DNA from: Diospyros lotus
Lineage: Eukaryota; Streptophyta; Magnoliopsida; Ericales; Ebenaceae
DNA length: 64,000 nt
Reading direction: 5' to 3'
Assembly: GCF_014633365.1 (NCBI RefSeq)
Contig: NC_068338.1
Coordinates: forward strand, 10,488,616 to 10,552,615
Positions 60,732 to 64,000 of this stretch are shown here, piece by piece (the stretch's first letter is position 1; every line of letters starts with the position of its first letter). The notes under the pieces are model-generated. The model saw only the letters and a list, made by a program, of their open reading frames with translations, made no database searches and had not been told where the DNA came from. A program made the position numbers and the translations under genes.

Positions 60732-61560
60732 TACTGTGTTACATATAATTTGACAATTTTAATTCATACATTATTAAGATCACAATTATATATGATGTTT
60801 ATTATTAATTATTATGTACAATCTCACTTATTTTTATTAATTAATTTTTTTATAGGATAATTTTTCAAGAAGAGATCACAAGATCAATTTATGTTTTGAT
60901 CATATCTAGTACTGAAGAATAAAAGTTTGCAAAATTATCGAATGATCACAAGAGGTTGTTTAAGTTTTAAGCAGAGGTGGATGCTAGATTTTCAGTCTTC
61001 AGCAATAGCACGGGTTGCTATTGGTGGTTCGGTTGTGCAGTCGTCGATTATTCAGATGTGCTATGCGGACGGTAGTTGTTAGCTTATTTTCTTTGCAAAT
61101 TGCATTTTGGTTTATAGTGGAGATTTTTTTACTGTTATGTTCAATTGGTAAACTATTCTGTTTGATTCGATTTTGAATTGGGTTGTTCTTGCCTAATTCA
61201 TTTGGCATGTTGTTTTGTCCGTTTGGATTTTTGCTCATGGGTTGGATAGCTTTTTGATCTTCATAGATCATTTGGGTATGCTAGTTCATTCTTGATCATT
61301 TGGATATACAATTTGTGACAGTAGCAGACTCAATGGAGAAAAGAAAAAATTGAGTCCACTTGCAGTTAGACTGGTGCAATTGTGAAAGAATTTGCCTTGG
61401 ACTATCTTGTTATCCTTTTCCCTATTGCATTGAGTTGACTTGGATTATTTTGAGAAATTGTCTCTCTATTTTGACATGTCTGCAAGTACTTAGTTTTCCT
61501 CATACACTACACAAATTTCTCTTATTCATTCATCTCTTGACCCTCTTAAAGCTTTGTTTG
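60732..61560 (+). other. TNP2 3' flank and upstream region of the TIR fragment
   Basis: AT-rich sequence without genes. From about 61320 the text (ACTGGTGCAATTGTG..., CTTATTCATTCATCTCTTGACC) looks like a leader in front of the TIR gene start at 61561 and may have been captured with it. The junction between transposon and captured DNA cannot be placed exactly. Confidence 0.5.
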
Positions 61561-62091
61561 ATGGCTGCTACTACAGATTAGGCTGCCTCTTTTTCCATGT
61601 CTCAATGTGCTTATCATGTGTTCTTGAGTTTTAGAGGCAAAGACATCCGCAAGACTTTTATTGATCACCTCCATACAGCCTTGGAGCAAGCAGGAATACA
61701 CTCCTTTAGAGATGACGATGAAATTGAGAAAGGAGAAGATATTGAGTCAGAGCTTAAGAGAGCAATACGACAATCAAGCATTTCCGTAATTGTTTTCTTA
61801 AAAAACTATGCTTATTTAGGATGGTGCCTTGACGAACTTGTGAATATTCTGGTGTGAAAGAGGACATCTGGGCAGGTTGTTTTGGCTATTTTCTATGATG
61901 CGGATCCAGCCCATGTCATGAACCAGACTGGGACCTTTGGAGAAGCATTTGCTAGACATGAAAAGGAAGCTAACGCGAAAACTGATGAAAGAAAAAAGGA
62001 ATGGATGGACAGAGTGAAGAGGTGGAAGGAAGTTCTCATAGAAGTTATAAATCTAGGCAAAAAGATCCTACAGAGTAATGCCTTTGAGTAA
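61561..62091 (+). pseudogene. TIR-domain fragment of an NLR resistance gene, inside the CACTA element
   Basis: ATG 61561 gives MAATTD, a TAG, then a Ser-rich stretch and the TIR domain: QCAYHVFLSFRGKDIRKTFI, HLHTALEQAGIHSFRDDDEI (BB-loop region), SSISVIVFLKNYAYLGWCLD with the ELV that carries the conserved catalytic Glu of plant TIR NADases, then a TGA at 61855-61857. The frame resumes RTSGQVVLAIFYDADPAHVM, TGTFGEAFARHEKE, RVKRWKEVLIEV and ends at TAA 62089-62091. TIR domains signal pathogen recognition by cleaving NAD+. No NB-ARC (P-loop) or LRR sequence follows, so only the first exon is present. Two stop codons make a working protein unlikely. Confidence 0.9.
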
Positions 62092-62099
62092 GTCCTTGA

Positions 62100-63060
62100 T
62101 TAGAAAATAATTCGGATTCAGGATCTCATAAACTTGGTGAGTCTAGTGCTGTTATTCTTTAATGCTTATATATTTAAAATATGCAATACTTATCCGTTTG
62201 AATCTTTGAAACATCTTGGAGATGTATTTCATAATCACAAATTGATAATCGAAACTTTACAGGGATATACAATCATAATCATAATCACAATCACAATCTG
62301 ATCATTGTAAGCTTAGCAAATCCTTGATAAAATATTATCGCCATATAGAAAATCATTCTGTGAGAGGGGTTGTTCTTTCTTATTATTATTTTTTTTTTGG
62401 CCATATCTATATGGGTTTGTATATGCATACAAACAGAAAAATTAACAATTTAAGAAAAGGTCAATGATTAAATGCCAGATATGAGAAACAAAACAGTGTA
62501 TAGTTGTAAAAGAAAGAATGGATGTTTGGAAGTCAAGATATCATGTTGTAACATAATAAGATTTTATTCTCTATCATTTAATCATATATTGGGTTTACAA
62601 AAGATGGTGTTTTAGGAGACCACATTATTTTATAGCATAGATTTTTATTGTGATCATTTAACTTTGATGTGAAATAATAAATTTATGTTCAATATTCATA
62701 AATAAAATATTTACTTACTATCATTTCATTATCTAAGATCTTTTTCCCTAACTAGTTTTGTCGGGCAATCAATCAAATTGAATTAATTAATTTATCATGA
62801 TATATATTGATTTGATTTGTCGTCGTCAAGTTTAATTCGTCTCATTTGGTTAGACTGGCAATTGATAAATGTTTATGTGATTGTGATTTTTTAATCAATG
62901 ATCAAATAACAGAATAACATATGTCTAGTTAAAATTAATTTACACCAACAAAACATGACATGTAAAAATTTATAATAAAATATTTAAATTAACCCTTCTT
63001 CTATTTAGGGGGTTGATTAAAATTTTTAAACATTTTTAACTAATAAGGGTTGAGATGGAT
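62100..63060. other. CACTA interior between TIR fragment and right repeats
   Basis: AT-rich, no gene seen. A small ATAATCATAATCACAATCACAATC run lies at about 62275-62297. The first part could be the remains of the TIR gene's intron 1. Confidence 0.5.
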
Positions 63061-63933
63061 TGATATGTGTATATATATATATTATGATAAAATATAGTAA
63101 CTAAAATTGTATTTGACAAAATATATTTGTCAAGATATTTAATTAATATTGGCCCCATTGTGACAAAATATATAACAAGATATTTTTGTTACTTCATGTC
63201 TTTTGTTTTTTTATTGTGATAATATTTTGAAATTTTTTATTTTGTCACTAAATTATTATTTTATTATCTCTAATAGGACGTATTTTTATGAAAAAATTGA
63301 ATTCATCAAAATTAATATTGGGGCTAAATATTTTATGGCAAAATATTATAACAAAATATTTTTGTCACTACATGTCTTTTGTTTTTTTATTTTGACAAAA
63401 TATTTTGAATTTGTTTTGTCACTAGATTATTATTTTTTATGCCTAATATGATGTATTTTTATGAAAAATTAAATTTAATAAAATTATTTTTGTCATTAAA
63501 ATTATTTTTGTCACAAAAAATTGAATTTCTTGTGACGTACATATTTTTGTCATATTTATTTTTATAATACTATGTTGTGACAAACTATTTTTGTTATAAA
63601 AATTATTACTTATTGTGACTAAAAAATTTTGTAATTACAGATTATATAATTAAATATTGTGACAAAGTTATTTTGTCATATTATGTAAGTTGAATTGGCG
63701 CCAAATTTCCAACTTGATGTGATAAAATTTTGTGACAAAATTATTTTGCCATTATAAATTATCTACATCACTATATTATGACAAAATATTATGTCAAAAT
63801 ATTGTTTGTCACAACTTTACTTACTTTTTGAATTTTTCATGAGAAAATTCGATTTTGTCACAATTTTGTCACAAAAAAGATATTTTTCGTGACAAAATTT
63901 AATCCATCACAATATCCTAAATTTCTTATAGTG
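63060..63933. repeat. Right subterminal array (TGACAAA motifs)
   Basis: Dense TTTTGTCAC / GTGACAAAAT words in both orientations up to the terminus, sharing motif and spacing style with 50004-51720. This supports both as ends of the same element. Confidence 0.88.
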
Positions 63934-63936
63934 TGC

Positions 63937-63998
63937 TGTCAAAACTGGAAAACACTATTGATGCTGATTCCAAGGTACTATTTGTCTTGAAATGCTAG
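63937..63998 (+). pseudogene. RPA70-like exon 9, right fragment with stop
   Basis: Joined to 49991-50003 across one TGC copy, this gives SKLENTIDADSKVLFVLKC after EPDLL, with a TAG stop at 63996-63998. The wording is the usual end of plant RPA-like proteins of this type. It places the right flank of the CACTA element in the same exon as its left flank. Confidence 0.85.
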
Positions 63999-64000
63999 CA

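Larger units (their letters stand above)
50004..63933 (+). mobile_element. 13.9-kb CACTA (En/Spm) element with captured TIR fragment, TSD TGC
   Basis: The left terminus is CACCTACAAGAAATTAGGGT and the inverse of the right terminus is CACTATAAGAAATTTAGGAT. TGC lies directly outside both ends (50001-50003 and 63934-63936). Subterminal arrays of TGACAAA / TTTGTCA words fill 50020-51720 and 63060-63930. Inside are a minus-strand tnpA-like gene (52081-54024), a plus-strand TNP2-like gene (56937-60731, broken), and a TIR-domain resistance-gene fragment (61561-62091). Both transposition genes with their usual divergent layout make this a formerly autonomous element. It interrupts the last exon of the RPA-like gene. 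Confidence 0.93.
38296..63998 (+). pseudogene. RPA70-like single-strand DNA-binding protein gene, split by two transposons
   Basis: Nine exon pieces in order give the plant replication protein A large-subunit architecture: N-terminal OB-fold, DUF223-type OB fold, central OB fold and a C-terminal domain with a zinc ribbon. The product would bind single-stranded DNA in replication and repair. Exon 1 is 38296-38427, exons 2-8 lie in 48206-49901, and exon 9 is 49991-50003 plus 63937-63998. Intron 1 holds a Ty3 chromovirus and exon 9 a CACTA element. Codon phases fit at every junction I checked. Two TAG codons in exon 1, a TAA near 49245 and a TGA at about 49397 show it was also dying by point mutation. 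Related RPA genes exist inside Helitrons, but I see no helicase or Helitron ends. Confidence 0.8.

Noticed and set aside
60520..60753. 77-codon frame overlapping the end of the DUF4216 gene
   Set aside because: Shadow in another frame (Met/Lys/Val-rich) of the acidic C-terminal tail.
61561..62091. Functional TIR-only resistance gene
   Set aside because: In-frame TAG after six codons and TGA at 61855-61857. A downstream Met start would still stop before the domain is complete.

Overview
This window looks like repeat-dense nuclear DNA of a dicot plant. It has TIR-type resistance-gene sequence (absent from grasses), plant Ty3 and Ty1/copia retrotransposons, CACTA and PIF/Harbinger DNA transposons, AT-rich spacers and GT-AG introns. 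I see no intact host gene. Nearly everything is transposon, satellite or decayed gene, and the main value of the window is its layered insertion history. Species and chromosome cannot be given from sequence alone.

Region by region. 1-3286: an 84-bp triplet repeat, an old LTR-like segment with a TATA box and internal duplications, then spacer. 3287-6529: a large fold-back element with about 1.2-kb inverted arms. 7639-9169: one end of a PIF/Harbinger element with a decayed Myb/SANT-type accessory gene. 9170-14640: a defective CACTA element bounded by a 3-bp AGA target duplication, holding a scrap of its transposase and a gene-like 5' region. 14641-36423: a 104-bp satellite array of about 50 units, split at 15571-31996 by a copia element (degenerate AAGAT target duplication). 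That copia element is itself split by a Ty3-type element with 2.8-kb LTRs and a 5.5-kb interior without coding capacity (17860-28734, LARD-like). 36843-37501: a small fold-back element.

38296-63998 is one replication protein A large-subunit-like (RPA70) pseudogene stretched over 25.7 kb. Its first intron holds a Ty3 chromovirus with most of gag-pol on the minus strand (38949-47440). Its last exon is cut by a 13.9-kb CACTA element (50004-63933) with a perfect 3-bp TGC target duplication. Removing the element and one TGC restores the RPA reading frame to its stop codon.

The large CACTA element has divergent tnpA-like (minus, Transposase_24) and tnpD/TNP2-like (plus) genes between arrays of short TGACAAA-type subterminal repeats. 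Between TNP2 and its right end it carries a TIR-domain fragment of a disease-resistance (NLR) gene, with upstream sequence but no NB-ARC or LRR part. This captured immune-receptor fragment, the precise interruption of the RPA gene, the split satellite, the LARD with a variable GC-rich LTR patch and the fold-back family are the main points to follow up. Many stop codons in the dead genes fit C-to-T decay (CAG to TAG, TGG to TAG), as expected of heavily methylated DNA.
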